From: Promethearchaeota archaeon
GTDB taxonomy: Archaea; Asgardarchaeota; Lokiarchaeia; Sigynarchaeales; SOKP01
DNA: 30,832 bases
Direction of reading: 5' to 3'
NCBI GenBank assembly: GCA_030605085.1
Contig: JAUWBH010000059.1
Location: 1 to 30,832, forward strand
Part shown: in pieces, positions 9,556 through 17,994 of the stretch
Layout of the letters: each line of letters begins with the position of its first letter
How positions within the stretch are numbered: position 1 is the first letter of the stretch
Program-made: the position numbers and the translations under genes
Notes under the pieces: generated by a model
Told to the model about the DNA's origin: nothing
Database searches by the model: none
Seen by the model: the letters and a program-made list of their open reading frames with translations, nothing else

Positions 9556-9845
9556 GTGAAGGTTGCATCCATGTGCCTTATTCATGAGGGCTAAAACCTG
9601 TAGCCTCTATCGAGTAGGTGTTTAAACCATTCCCGACTACTTTAGTCTTCTGAAAGGTATCCACATCCTATTAGGCGTGGGCTTTCAGCCATATTCTCCG
9701 GCTCTCGATACGAGAGGTTTTTTCCACAAGTGAGGGAACTCCTCAGAAAAAAAACTAAAGGAGACTTCCCATTTATCATAACGTCAATTAGTAAAGGGAA
9801 CACTAAAACGCAAAATAAACAAAGTTTAATAAAATTCTTTAACAA
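9556..9845 (-). pseudogene. 3' remnant of a second TnpB element
   Basis: On the minus strand the frame ending at 9642 reads RSSLTCGKNLSYREPENMAE, then SPRL and a short tail. AESPRL-type tails are common at the extreme C-terminus of TnpB proteins. None of the catalytic domain remains. After the stop the sequence continues GC-rich and folded to a TTCAC end at 9556, like an IS605-family right end. It belongs to a different TnpB subfamily from the intact gene at 7193. Confidence 0.5.
9560..9746 (-). ncRNA. Candidate omega-RNA (TnpB guide scaffold) relic
   Basis: A GC-rich, hairpin-dense stretch in AT-rich surroundings. The stems are TGAGG/CCTCA (9731-9745), CTCTCG-ATA-CGAGAG (9702-9716), CTGAAAG/CTTTCAG (9650-9656 with 9682-9688) enclosing CCAC/GTGG, and a GGCTA/TAGCC stem near 9590-9605. 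The same stems recur at 10087-10184 with compensating changes, which points to an RNA fold under selection. Its position over the last tnpB codons and the element's right end matches where omega-RNA is encoded. Exact ends are not known. Confidence 0.5.
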
Positions 9846-9983
9846 TTTTTAACAAATTTAATAAAATTAATGATGATATTACGCAAATTTTTTTTGATAA
9901 AAATTAAACTCAAATTATTATTAATTCTAGATTATGAGACCACCTAGACTATTAAAATGAATAAAATGGGATTCAAATTATTT

Positions 9984-10082
9984 CAAATAATATTATCAAC
10001 GATTTTTTGTTGTATTATTTGTGGCGTTAGTCCGAATGCCTCTATCCCATCAACCGTTACGGAATTTGGGAATGCTTTTCTA
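9984..10082 (-). pseudogene. 3' fragment of a tnpB close to the intact copy
   Basis: The minus strand encodes RKAFPNSVTVDGIEAFGLTP then QIIQQKIVDNII and TGA, nearly the same as the C-terminus of the TnpB at 7193. The similarity continues past the stop to about 9944, the shared right end. It stops abruptly at 10082, where structured sequence of the other TnpB subfamily begins, so this is a junction between relics of two elements or a deletion derivative. Confidence 0.8.
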
Positions 10083-10083
10083 C

Positions 10084-10200
10084 TCCGAAAGGTCGTCGTC
10101 CAGAACTGCGCCAGACGGACTTTCAGTTATACTCTTCTATTCTCGATACGAGAAAACTTTTCTACTATTGAGGGAACTCCTCAATATATTAATATTGAGT
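10084..10200 (-). ncRNA. Second candidate omega-RNA relic
   Basis: Homologous to 9642-9746. It keeps TTCTCG-ATA-CGAGAA (10140-10154), TTGAGG/CCTCAA (10168-10184) and GAAAG/CTTTC (10087-10091 with 10120-10124), with pair-preserving substitutions against the first copy. The corresponding frame has a TAG (REstopKSITESPSGAVL), so only the RNA shape, not the protein tail, has been kept. Confidence 0.45.
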
Positions 10201-10313
10201 TAAAGTATTTAAGCGTCTATAGAGTAAAGTTTTTCTGATTTACAGTAGTATTTTCGAAATAATTACAAAAATAATATTATTTGACAATATTGGGTAAAAT
10301 TTTATTGATTTTT

Positions 10314-10538
10314 TTGACTATATGTTGTATTTGTAAAAAGAAAATGGGTATTGATGATGGTGGTTTAATTTATTTTAAAAAACGCCCTTCTGATTTAGAG
10401 TGGGAAGAAAGAATGAGAAAGATTCAGGGTACCGGACATCCGCCGTATGCTGAATGGTTTTGTAGTGAACATTACGAAAAAGCGAAGGAATTAAGTCGTT
10501 TAACGATTGATGACGCCTTGAATAAATTAAAGCTTTAA
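10314..10538 (+). CDS. Small zinc-ribbon protein
   Basis: A roughly 74-residue protein if it starts at the TTG at 10314 (MTICCICKKKMGIDDGG). CCIC near the N-terminus and WFCSEH near residue 53 form a CxxC...CxxH metal-binding set, and GGLIYFKKRPSDLEWEE and GTGHPPYAEWFC look well conserved. No start codon between 10314 and the cysteines gives a better fit, and starting later at ATG 10344 would lose the first Cys pair. Function is unknown. It stands alone between the TnpB relics and the redox operon. Confidence 0.55.
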   Translation: MTICCICKKKMGIDDGGLIYFKKRPSDLEWEERMRKIQGTGHPPYAEWFCSEHYEKAKELSRLTIDDALNKLKL

Positions 10539-10638
10539 AATTCTAATTGAATAATTGATTAGACACAATTAATCAGCATTTTAACCAAAATAAAAGAAAA
10601 TTGAATTTATTATTAAATCAATCGTAAAACTCGAATAA

Positions 10639-11751
10639 TTACATGATTTTCTCCATAAATTTTTCCTTACGTTGGACTTTCGATTGAGAAAACGCAGTAA
10701 TTAGATTTTCCATTTTATTTTTTCTATTGGTATCAAGATCTAAGGAAATTATAACACCTGCATCAATAACTTTTGCTAATATCTCTTTTCCTTTCTCTGT
10801 TCGTGTGATTACAGTAGTGTATTTATCAGGTGAACCTAGTCCTCCAAACGAAATATCAGCATAAATATTAGTAAAATCGCTGCATGCGTTACAAGCAAGG
10901 CGCATATAATCGTTTAAATGGTTAAAAGGGATATGTATAACTTTCTCGCCAGTCCCTACATCTTTAAGTTTTAGGATTAAATCTTCTTTAATATTTATTT
11001 TTTTAATATCAGTAAAGTTTATATTAAAATCTTTTTCAAATTTTTCAATTTGAGTTCTTTCGAAAAGGAAATTTTCATAACAAAATAATCCAAGGCAGAT
11101 CTCAATATTCTGACTTGGTGTAACTCCAAGATCTTGCATGCATCTAATTGTATAAAGTTGACAAGGCGTTCCAACAACAGCTAATTTTTTGAACTTATAA
11201 TGGTTTAATTTAGATATTGAATGCGTATACGTACAAAATTTCTGGATTTCGTCCAATTGAGGAGATATCTCCAATTTTGCCCCAGAAGCCTTAAGTAAAG
11301 CATCTCTACTATTTGTGAATGTAGCTTCTCTCGAAAAAGGAGCTTCTGCTTTAGATACGATTGCTCCGTCAATTAATTTTTTCTCAATTAAATAGTTTAT
11401 AATTGAGTTTACAACGCCTCCGTCTGTACCATATTTTAGGAAGTCTTTATCTGTAGCTTGACACGAATAAATTTCTTCGTAATTACCTAGTGGCATAGAA
11501 GAAAAATCAGAAAATTTATACGTTTTATTAAGTTCAGCATCTAATATATGTGTCTGAGGGCAAATATAATAACATATTCCACACTCAAGACATTTATCTT
11601 TATTGATATATTCTGGAGGAGAATAAGGATCCTTTAAACCAATAACATCGAATTCTGCTGAACTGCAGAAGGAAACGCAGCCGCCACATTCTTGACAAAT
11701 TCCTTTTTTATGGACCTCTTCAATTAAATCTTCAAATGTTTTTGAACTCAT
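10639..11751 (-). CDS. FrhB-like F420/flavin oxidoreductase subunit (frhB2)
   Basis: A 370-residue member of the coenzyme F420 hydrogenase/dehydrogenase beta-subunit family. Two N-terminal [4Fe-4S] clusters (CQECGGCVSFC, about residues 18-28; CLECGICYYICP, about 54-65) precede the FrhB domains. DGGVVNSIINYLIEKKLIDGAIV and VVGTPCQLYTIRCMQ are family signatures, and CNACSDFTNIYADISFGGLG supplies the usual Cys pair near the flavin site. Relatives carry FAD and pass electrons between F420H2 and iron-sulfur partners. It lies 18 nt after frhB1 and is the last gene of the hdrA operon, so it probably acts as an electron-input or output module of that complex. F420 as partner is inferred. Confidence 0.85.
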   Translation of the reverse strand: MSSKTFEDLIEEVHKKGICQECGGCVSFCSSAEFDVIGLKDPYSPPEYINKDKCLECGICYYICPQTHILDAELNKTYKFSDFSSMPLGNYEEIYSCQATDKDFLKYGTDGGVVNSIINYLIEKKLIDGAIVSKAEAPFSREATFTNSRDALLKASGAKLEISPQLDEIQKFCTYTHSISKLNHYKFKKLAVVGTPCQLYTIRCMQDLGVTPSQNIEICLGLFCYENFLFERTQIEKFEKDFNINFTDIKKINIKEDLILKLKDVGTGEKVIHIPFNHLNDYMRLACNACSDFTNIYADISFGGLGSPDKYTTVITRTEKGKEILAKVIDAGVIISLDLDTNRKNKMENLITAFSQSKVQRKEKFMEKIM

Positions 11752-11769
11752 AATAAATGAATATCTTTT

Positions 11770-13273
11770 TTATTTATTGTTTTCATATAAGCTGATTGTT
11801 TTGCATTTTTTTCTTTTAATCTCTCCAATTCTTTCTACGAGGGGCTGTCCTGGTTTGATATCTTTTAAAGCTTTGGACTTAATCAATTTTGCTTTGATGG
11901 CACCTTTGAATATATCATCCCCTTCTTTCGTACGTGTAATTACTGAAGACCAACCACCTTGAGAACCGATCGATCCAACAGAAATATCCGCATAATCAGA
12001 GGTTAGATCTTCACAAAAATGACAATTATCCCGTGCATAAGATTGGACTTCTTTTAATTCAACGGCCATCTCTTCCCCAGATTTTAGATTAATAATGAAT
12101 TTACCCTTATCTATATTCATTTTGGTTAAATTTTGTATATCTTGTTCGAACTTATCCTTTACCAGATTGATGATGCTCTCATAGCTGAAGGACTCCATGC
12201 AGAACAATCCAATCGTATATTTTATGTTCTTGAAAAAGGGTAACCCACTAGGGAATAGGTTTCCTTTAGCAATCGCTTTCATCATACAAGGAACTCCTAC
12301 GATCGCAATCTTTTCGTATTTTTTCGTTTTGTCAATTATTGATAAAGAGGGAGAATTGGCGTATTTAGTTCCACCAGTTTTATACAACTCTTTTACATCG
12401 TCCACGATTATAGGTTCGGGTCTCCATAAATCTTTTGAATGTTGAACCGCAACAATTGCATCTACTAAGTTATTTGTCAATAAATACTCAAGTAAGGAAG
12501 TTACAATCCCTCCATCTTGTCTTACTTTTATAATTTCTTCTTTTGTAGTAGTACCTGAATATGCGTTTATGTATGCCCCTATTTTATCAGACCATTTCAA
12601 TTTCTTATCCAACCTTTTTATGCTCTTATAAGCTTGGTTAATTAAAAAGGAACGAGGACAAACCGTAAAACATAATCCGCACTTCATACAAGTTTCTTCG
12701 TTAATCTCTAAGTTATCTGCTGTTGTGGTAATCGCATCGACAGGACATACAGAAGAACACCATCCGCATTGACAGCATACTCCTGCATCAAAAACTATCG
12801 AAACAGGTTCAAAATAATGTTCAACAAAATCTTCAGAAAGCTCTTTGACTTGATACCTAAAAAAATACTCTTTTTCTTCGACTTCTTTTTCTACTCCCTT
12901 TATTTTTTTTTATTACTTTTTTAACTTTTATTTCAACAAGTTCTTCCACATAACCTTGTTCTTTTAAATAAATCACATCCCTTATCACATTCTCGGGTGG
13001 AAAATCTATTATTTTTTCAGCAATTTCCTCTAAGAATAAAGGATCTAATCCTCTCATTTTTTCTAAAACTAATTTTCTTTCAGTTTCAGCGTCAATCATT
13101 TGATCTAAAATGTCATAGAACTCGTTTTCACTATATTTACCTGTCTTTAAAATTTCATCTTTAGCTTCAAAAAAAGCTCTAACTTGAAAATTTTCTGCCG
13201 CCTTATAAGTCGCTTCCATTAAAGCTTTAGGCGACAGCTTGTCGAAATTCTTATTATTTTTAATTTGAACCAT
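11770..13273 (-). CDS. FrhB-like oxidoreductase with N-terminal helical domain, frameshifted (frhB1)
   Basis: Two frames join into one protein of about 500 residues. The first (13273 down to a TAG at 12857-12859) encodes a charged, helix-rich domain (FDKLSPKALMEATYKAAENF, then EIAEKIIDFPPENVIRDVIY). The second encodes CCQCGWCSSVCPVDAI and CMKCGLCFTVCP [4Fe-4S] motifs, then DGGIVTSLLEYLLTNNLVDAIVA, GVPCMMKAIAKGN and CHFCEDLTSDYADISVGSIG of the FrhB family. Removing one base from the A9 run (T9 at 12903-12911 on the plus strand) makes the join continuous (VIKKIKGVEKEVEEKEYFF). This is either a homopolymer indel or a slippery-site frameshift. It sits between mvhD and frhB2 and is probably part of the same complex. 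Confidence 0.8.
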
Positions 13274-13280
13274 ATTTCCA

Positions 13281-13389
13281 TCATTCTTTATAATTCTTTC
13301 AAAAAAATATAAAAAAACACTAAAAACTTTTAAAAACCCCTTACCCTAGCATGGTTAGTCATCTTGTAACTAAAATTTTTTTACAAGAA
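13281..13389 (-). promoter_or_regulatory. mvhD 3' region, candidate SECIS location
   Basis: Archaeal SECIS elements lie in the 3' untranslated region, and this roughly 115-nt gap is the only sizeable one after the UGA-containing genes. It holds a 7-bp stem CTTGTAA/TTACAAG (13363-13369 with 13381-13387), then AAGATGAC and the GC-rich CCATGCTAGGGTAAGGGG, which can form short stems. I could not settle on one convincing SECIS fold by eye. One element here could serve both genes if they share a transcript. Confidence 0.3.
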
Positions 13390-13851
13390 TCATTCAACAG
13401 GGGTAGTTAAGACTTTTTTTACTTCTGATTTTTGTGCGGTTTCAAGTGACTTGATCGGATTTGGTCCAGCCCTATGAACCTTTTCTACTGCGTCTTCAAT
13501 GCTTTTTACTAATTTCTGTGACTCCGCTCCACTTAGCCAATATTGATTAATTCTCTGATTTCCGAATCCCCTACGATCTAATATTCTATTTGCCAAATCC
13601 ACGTGTGTTTGAGCTTTAAAATTACCATTTTTGAATTGACACTCGTTTGGTCGTCAACCTACAATCATAACTCCGTCAGCTCCAGATTTTATAGCGTATA
13701 GTAGGTGTTTCACATCAATCCTACCAGTGCATCTTAGTTTAACGATTTTTACTTCTGGAGTATATTTTAAACGCGACATCCCAGCCAAATCTGCCGCACT
13801 ATAGCCTCATTTTAAACAAGCAAACATAATTATATTATAATTATTTTCCAT
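13390..13851 (-). CDS. mvhD: MvhD/VhuD-like iron-sulfur subunit with two selenocysteine codons
   Basis: A 153-residue protein when two in-frame UGA codons are read through. Codon 15 (13807-13809) gives FACLKUGYSAADLAG, where the family has CxxC. Codon 66 (13654-13656) gives VGURPNEC, where the family has GCHPGDC. Cys12, Cys in RCTGR and Cys in NEC are kept, so four or five ligands of the [2Fe-2S] cluster remain as Cys or Sec. MvhD passes electrons to HdrA, and Sec-containing VhuD is known in methanogens. The GAGGTG site (13860-13865) lies 8 nt before ATG 13851, 22 nt after hdrA. The terminal codon is also UGA, followed by TTC TTG TAA, so a three-residue extension with a third Sec cannot be excluded. 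Confidence 0.9.
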
Positions 13852-13859
13852 TTTTTGTA

Positions 13860-13865
13860 CACCTC
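13860..13865 (-). promoter_or_regulatory. Ribosome binding site of mvhD
   Basis: GAGGTG on the minus strand, 8 nt before the ATG at 13851. It supports the long reading frame that requires UGA decoding, because the later GTG/ATG candidates after the UGA codons have no comparable site. Confidence 0.6.
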
Positions 13866-13873
13866 TATATAGT

Positions 13874-15835
13874 TTAAGATTCAAGTAAGGCAGAAATTTC
13901 AGAGTATAGTTGATTGTCTCTATAATATCGAATATCTATTGCTATTGTAGGACAACAAGTCGCACAAATTCCACATCCATCGCAATTTATTTCGTCTACT
14001 ACAGCGCCTTCTGTATCAACCATCTTAATGGCACCTTTAGGACATTCTTTTTCGCATCTGCCACAGATTATACAAATGTCTTTGTTGACTTCGGCAACTA
14101 TAAGTTCTATGTCAACTTCTCCTGGAGAAGTTAGTTCGGCTACTTTACTCGCAGCGGCTCGTGCTTGGGAAACCGAATATGCAATATTTTTCGGACCCTG
14201 AGCGAATCCCGCGATAAAGATACCTTTAGTTTTAGTCTCTTGTGGCATTAGTCCAAAATGAGATTCCGTAAGGAAGCCATACCGATCCGCATCTAAATTT
14301 AACACTTTGGCAATTTGCTCCGTGCCTTTTGACGGTAACGCAGCAGACGATAGGATTACTAAATCAGCGTCGATGTTAATAATCTCATCTGTCAAAGACG
14401 AATAGACTCGAACTTTTACATTCTTAGTTTCAGTGTCCTCGCTAATTTCCCCGACTTTTCCCCGAATCATTTTGATACCTGCTTCTTTAGCACGCTGATA
14501 ATACTCCTCAAAGCCTTTTTCATTCGTTCTGATATCAATGTAGCAAATCGTAATGTTAGCATCAGGAAACTCTTCTAAAAGCAATCGACCGTTTTTAAGA
14601 GCCAACATACAACAAACGCCGCTACAATAGGTTCTTTCAGTTTCCCGACTTCCAACGCACTGAATAAATACAATTTCTTTAGGTTTCTTATCGTCCGAAA
14701 TTCTATGCACATGTCCCTCAAGTGGGCCATTAGGAGCCAACATTCGCTCTAACTGTGGTTGCGTAATGACATTTTCAAACTCCCCGTACCCATATTCGCC
14801 AAAAGGTTCATAGATATCCCAACCAGATGCAATGATAGCCGTGCCCACTTTAAAATTCATTTCTTTCGGTTCTTGACTGAAATCTATGGCATCTAATTCG
14901 CACGCTTCAACGCAACTGAAGCATTCAACACACGCGTTTCTATTGATGTCGTATACAAAAGGAACCGCTTGACCAAACGCAATATCAATTGCTTTTCGCG
15001 CTCCTAGATATTCGTCAAAGTAATTCTCACAATAAATAGGACAGACCTCTGTACAAGCTCCGCAACCGTTACAATCGTCGGTAGTGTATCGCGGCTTCAA
15101 TTCAACAGTTACATCGTAATTCCCGACATATCCTTCTACTTTTTTCACTTCAGCGTAACTTATAATTTCAATATTCTCGTTTCTGTTTACTTCTAGCATT
15201 TTTGGACCGCAAATTCATATCGCGCAATCGTCAGTAGGGAAGGTTCTATCCAGTTGAGCCATTCTACCTCCAATAGTAGATTTTCTTTCGACTAGATAAA
15301 CTTTAATTCCCTGATTAGCTAAGTCCAACGCAGCGTTCATACCAGCGATTCCGCCACCAATAACTAAAGTAGCTTTTTCGACTGGGACAGTTTTGATTGG
15401 AACCACTTCTAAGAGTTTTGATCGTGCAATACCGCTTTTTACTAGAGATTTCGCTTTTTCTAAAGCTTCTTCCTTAGTTTCCGTGACCCAAGAGCAATGT
15501 TCTCTTACATTTACCATTTGAAAGTAGTAGGGATTTAAATCTGTTTTCGCGAGGGTGTCTCGATAAATGGGTTCGTGGGTTCTTGGGGTTCAAGCAGATG
15601 CTACTATTCTAGTTAAATTTTTTTCTTTGATATCTTCTATAATTTCATTTTGCGCAGCGTCAGTTCATAGAAACGCGTTAGCTTTCGAAATTATCACATT
15701 TTCGTCTATTTCCTTAGCATATTCTACTAATTTACCGCAATCAACTTTTCCTCTAATATTTATACCTCACTGACACGCGTAATATCCGATTCTCTGTTCT
15801 CCGTCTTCATTCCGTTGATTATGACTTTTTTCCAT
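13874..15835 (-). CDS. hdrA: HdrA with four selenocysteine codons
   Basis: A full-length 653-residue HdrA when four in-frame UGA codons are decoded: codon 23 (ACQU, family CHCG), codon 57 (FLUTDAAQ, family MCSDPGQ), codon 82 (ASAUTPRTHEP, family ACSPRTHEP) and codon 207 (DDCAIUICGPKM, family DCSxCxxxPKM). The FAD motif GGGIAG is at about 160-165. Four ferredoxin-like clusters keep all their Cys (CNGCGACTEVCP near 255, CVECFSCVEAC near 302, and CIICGRCEKECP and CDGCGICATCCP near the C-terminus). HdrA is the flavin subunit that splits electrons between ferredoxin and a disulfide or other acceptor. A GAGGTGG lies 14 nt upstream of ATG 15835, rather far. It is the first gene of the operon with mvhD, frhB1 and frhB2. 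No HdrB or HdrC is in the window. Methanogen HdrA with one Sec is established; four is more than I recall. Confidence 0.93.
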
Positions 15836-16092
15836 CTTTAGTTACACATCCACCTCGTATTTTCTATACAAAATTGTATGTTCTTTTATTTCCATAACTT
15901 CTTTTAATTATAGATCTTTTAAAATTCCAAATTTTTATATTTATCTCGAAATTTCTTTATTTTTTAATTAAATAGTATTCAATATTAAAATTTTTATATC
16001 TTATTATTTATTAATATAGGCAAATTTTGGGGAAATCACGATCTAATTGGATCATTTTGTATCTAATCTTTGATTTATAATGAATTATTTTT

Positions 16093-16132
16093 GGGAACCG
16101 AATACAGATCATTTAAAAAATGATCAAGTTCC
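16093..16132. repeat. Nested inverted repeat in the hdrA/HEAT intergenic region
   Basis: GATCATTTAAAAAATGATC (16107-16125) is a perfect 8-bp inverted repeat with a 3-nt loop, enclosed by GGAAC (near 16095) and GTTCC (near 16128). It lies in the 542-nt gap between divergent hdrA and the HEAT gene, which otherwise shows no gene. It could be an operator, a small hairpin RNA, or a relic of a mobile element. Confidence 0.5.
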
Positions 16133-16377
16133 TATATTTCTGACTTTTCCAACTATTTTAATTACATCTCGATTGTAGAAAAATTTAGGAAAAAGGAAAT
16201 TCTACAAGTCTTTTTGTCGAATTTCGATAAAAACCAATTCAATTTTCTCTGTGTTGGGAAATTTTGCCGATTTACTGTTATGTATTTCGTTAATTTGATC
16301 CTATCCGATAATTTTATAAACATCAATGTTCTATTATGATAATAATTGAATTAGTTTTTGAATAGAACCTTTTTTTA

Positions 16378-17988
16378 ATGTTGAATCAAAATCAAAAAAT
16401 CCTTCCAAAGGAAATTTATCAGAAGCGTGAAAGTTTAGGTTTAAGTAATTCAATTCAGATGTTATCTGAAATAATAGACTCACGCGAAGATAATAAAATC
16501 AGAAAAGATGCTATAAATTGTTTAGGAAAAATTAGCGCAAATTCAAGCGCAGTAAAAAAAGAATGTTTTGAAACCTTAGAAAATTTGTTAATTTCCGATG
16601 ATAATATTGAGATAAAGTGTGAAGCAGCAAAATCCCTAGGAAGGACAAAATACGAAAAAGCCCTAAAACCACTAAAGTGGATAATTGAGCAGGAATCAAC
16701 TGATACTGAAGTCAAAGCTGCTTCTTTAAAGGCAATATCAAATATAAGATTCGAGGAAGCTGAAATTAATCTTTTTATCAAAGAATTAGACACTAACGAT
16801 TACTCAATTAAAGAGTTTATTAAGAATCAACTAATAACGACAAAACCCGAAATACTCATTAAATCACTGTTAGAATCGCTAAGAAATGAAGATTATCGCG
16901 CGAAACATAAAAACGATATTATAGCATTAATTGGGTTAGAGATATTAAGCGTAGATGTCTCTTTTGAAGATATTAGTTATATTAAGGTAAAATATCCAGA
17001 AATTATATTAATGCTAAAGGAAAATAAAAGCAATTTATTGGAACATATCGTACAAAATCTAAAGGAAAAGCATTCTGAACTAATGGAAAGCGCTTTAACT
17101 ATATTAAAATTATTAGGAAGTGAAACGAACGAAGAGCTAATTGCTTTCTTAAATAACGACGATTTTATAGTAAAGAAAAATGCAACACAGTTGATTGGGA
17201 AGCTACAAATCAAAGAGAGTGTAGGTTCGTTATTAGAAAATTTAGATGATATGTACGAAGAAGTCAGTAAAGCAACAATTGAGGCACTGGGAGATATTGG
17301 TGATTTAACAGCAGTTCCTGAATTATTAAAAGTGCTAAACATTGAAGACATTCATTACGAATATTTAGATTTAGATATGAAATGGATAATTGTAGACGCT
17401 ATAAAGAAAATTTATTTGCAAAATAAAGATGCTTCGTTTGATTATTTAAATTCGGCTCTGAGCACAAATAACGACGTATTAAAGGAAAGCGTTGCTCATA
17501 TTTTAGGGGAAATCGGTTACGACGACTTAGTTTTTCCTTTAATTGAATTATTAAAGGAAAAAAATTTAGATACTCGTAAAAACGCAGCTATCGCTTTAGG
17601 AAAAATTGGAAATAAGCATGCTATAGATCCTTTAATAAAAATTTTAGAGGATAAATATACCTATTGGCTTCTAAAAAAGGTTGCAATTGACGGTATCTAT
17701 AATATTTATGTTAAAAATTTGCATGTCGAAGGAGAGAGCATTTCGGAGCCGAGTAGATTTTACATCAGGAACAGGGCAAAATTAATTGAACATTTAAATT
17801 ATAATCTGGACGAAAATTACAAAGTAAAACTAAGTATTATTAAATTTTTAGAAGTATTTGGCGATAATACTGCCTTAAATGCTCTATTAAAGCAAGTCAA
17901 CGATTTTTATAGGATAGTTAGAATAGCTTCTTCAAATGCTATAAAGAAGATTGAGAAGCGACTTGAACTAGAGAACGAATCAAATTGA
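16378..17988 (+). CDS. HEAT-repeat (PBS lyase-type) scaffold protein
   Basis: A 536-residue soluble protein made of repeated helical pairs. Units such as KCEAAKSLGRTKYEKALKPL, KATIEALGDIGDLTAVPELL, ESVAHILGEIGYDDLVFPLI and KNAAIALGKIGNKHAIDPLI each have the A-A-x-A-L-G-x-I-x-x-x-x-A pattern of HEAT_2/PBS lyase repeats. Such proteins form curved surfaces that bind partner proteins. It has no catalytic domain and no signal peptide. It is divergent from hdrA and ends in TGA 6 nt before the convergent GNAT gene. The ATG at 16378 has no clear ribosome site, so it may be leaderless. The partner is unknown. Confidence 0.85.
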   Translation: MLNQNQKILPKEIYQKRESLGLSNSIQMLSEIIDSREDNKIRKDAINCLGKISANSSAVKKECFETLENLLISDDNIEIKCEAAKSLGRTKYEKALKPLKWIIEQESTDTEVKAASLKAISNIRFEEAEINLFIKELDTNDYSIKEFIKNQLITTKPEILIKSLLESLRNEDYRAKHKNDIIALIGLEILSVDVSFEDISYIKVKYPEIILMLKENKSNLLEHIVQNLKEKHSELMESALTILKLLGSETNEELIAFLNNDDFIVKKNATQLIGKLQIKESVGSLLENLDDMYEEVSKATIEALGDIGDLTAVPELLKVLNIEDIHYEYLDLDMKWIIVDAIKKIYLQNKDASFDYLNSALSTNNDVLKESVAHILGEIGYDDLVFPLIELLKEKNLDTRKNAAIALGKIGNKHAIDPLIKILEDKYTYWLLKKVAIDGIYNIYVKNLHVEGESISEPSRFYIRNRAKLIEHLNYNLDENYKVKLSIIKFLEVFGDNTALNALLKQVNDFYRIVRIASSNAIKKIEKRLELENESN

Positions 17989-17994
17989 GATTTC

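Noticed and set aside
9560..9746. RNase P or SRP RNA as identity of the GC-rich folded stretch
   Set aside because: No conserved RNase P or SRP motifs were found, and a paralogous copy plus the TnpB-tail context fit an omega-RNA better.
13910..14134. Small plus-strand frames inside hdrA and elsewhere on the opposite strand
   Set aside because: They are antisense shadows of well-supported genes, with no motif of their own.
13390..15517. Three or four separate small genes in the hdrA/mvhD region
   Set aside because: All pieces are in one frame, follow the family order without gap, and are split only by UGA codons.
13874..15835. UGA read as Trp (altered genetic code)
   Set aside because: TGG is used for Trp throughout, many genes end in TGA, and the in-frame UGAs fall at or near Cys positions, not Trp.
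16018..16270. Possible MITE with ends GGCAAATTTT and AAATTTTGCC
   Set aside because: Only about six bases match as inverted ends once aligned exactly, which is expected by chance in AT-rich DNA.
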